This document shows positions 63,931 to 64,000 of a DNA stretch of 64,000 bases, in pieces. Positions within the stretch are counted from its first letter, which is position 1. Each line of letters begins with the position of its first letter. Under the pieces are notes generated by a model, which was not told where the DNA came from, searched no databases, and saw only the letters and a program-made list of their open reading frames with translations. Source of the stretch: Gautieria morchelliformis (Eukaryota; Basidiomycota; Agaricomycetes; Gomphales; Gomphaceae); assembly GCA_015179125.1 (NCBI GenBank), contig WHVA01000152.1:62001-126000 (forward strand), read 5' to 3'. The translations under genes were made by a program, and so were the position numbers.

Positions 63931-64000
63931 CTAGCTTGTCCCACCTTTATTAACACTTCGACGCCTTAGGTAATGCGCGTAGGTCCGCGAGTTCCCCTTC

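Overview
The window looks like nuclear DNA of a filamentous basidiomycete. The genes are split by many 50-70 bp GT-AG introns. The protein families are typical of Agaricomycetes, and the transposable elements (chromodomain Ty3/Gypsy, Copia, a Tad/I-like LINE, PIF/Harbinger-like, CACTA Tnp2) are of the kinds that dominate genomes such as Rhizoctonia/Ceratobasidium. The genus is an inference from recalled protein style, not from a search.

Left arm (1-12 kb): four host genes that can be reassembled exon by exon without a frame break. They are a secreted DUF7223-like protein (minus, 11 exons), an alpha/beta-hydrolase epoxide hydrolase (minus, 7 exons), an arsenite methyltransferase (plus, 5 exons, divergent from the epoxide hydrolase across about 190 bp) and a GH92 alpha-mannosidase (minus, 15 exons). 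The epoxide hydrolase and arsenite methyltransferase form a small divergent detoxification pair.

12.6-24.2 kb: one PIF/Harbinger-like DNA transposon with about 45-bp terminal inverted repeats and two convergent genes (DDE transposase and Myb/SANT-like protein). The transposase is split by a LINE with an 18-nt poly(A) tail and a 12-bp target duplication, and by a 426-bp insertion with a 5-bp duplication. The LINE carries two solo LTRs of a Copia family, each with its own 5-bp duplication.

24.2-41.9 kb: foldback repeats, GC-rich minisatellites around a lysophospholipase fragment, a Gypsy element whose parts are in circularly permuted order between 61-bp direct repeats, fragments of a chromodomain transposase, a truncated second Gypsy and a decayed CACTA Tnp2 gene.

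42-53.8 kb: a nearly complete chromodomain Gypsy element (5-bp duplication ctgcc) with a complete Copia element (5-bp duplication atatg) nested inside its integrase/chromodomain region. The LTR family of this Copia also supplies the three solo LTRs elsewhere.

53.8-58.5 kb: a graveyard of host-gene fragments: a rearranged, largely inverted copy of the left-arm epoxide hydrolase/DUF7223 locus, a fused island of RPN6, GH92 and epoxide hydrolase pieces, and a TTA-flanked MITE.

58.5-64 kb: mostly unrecognised sequence with low-complexity repeats and, at the right edge, a minus-strand hypothetical gene with a 291-bp tandem duplication.

Across five element families nearly every in-frame nonsense codon is TGA where arginine is expected, as CGA to TGA (CpG to TpG) mutation would produce. 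This suggests methylation-linked decay of the repeats while the left-arm genes stay open.
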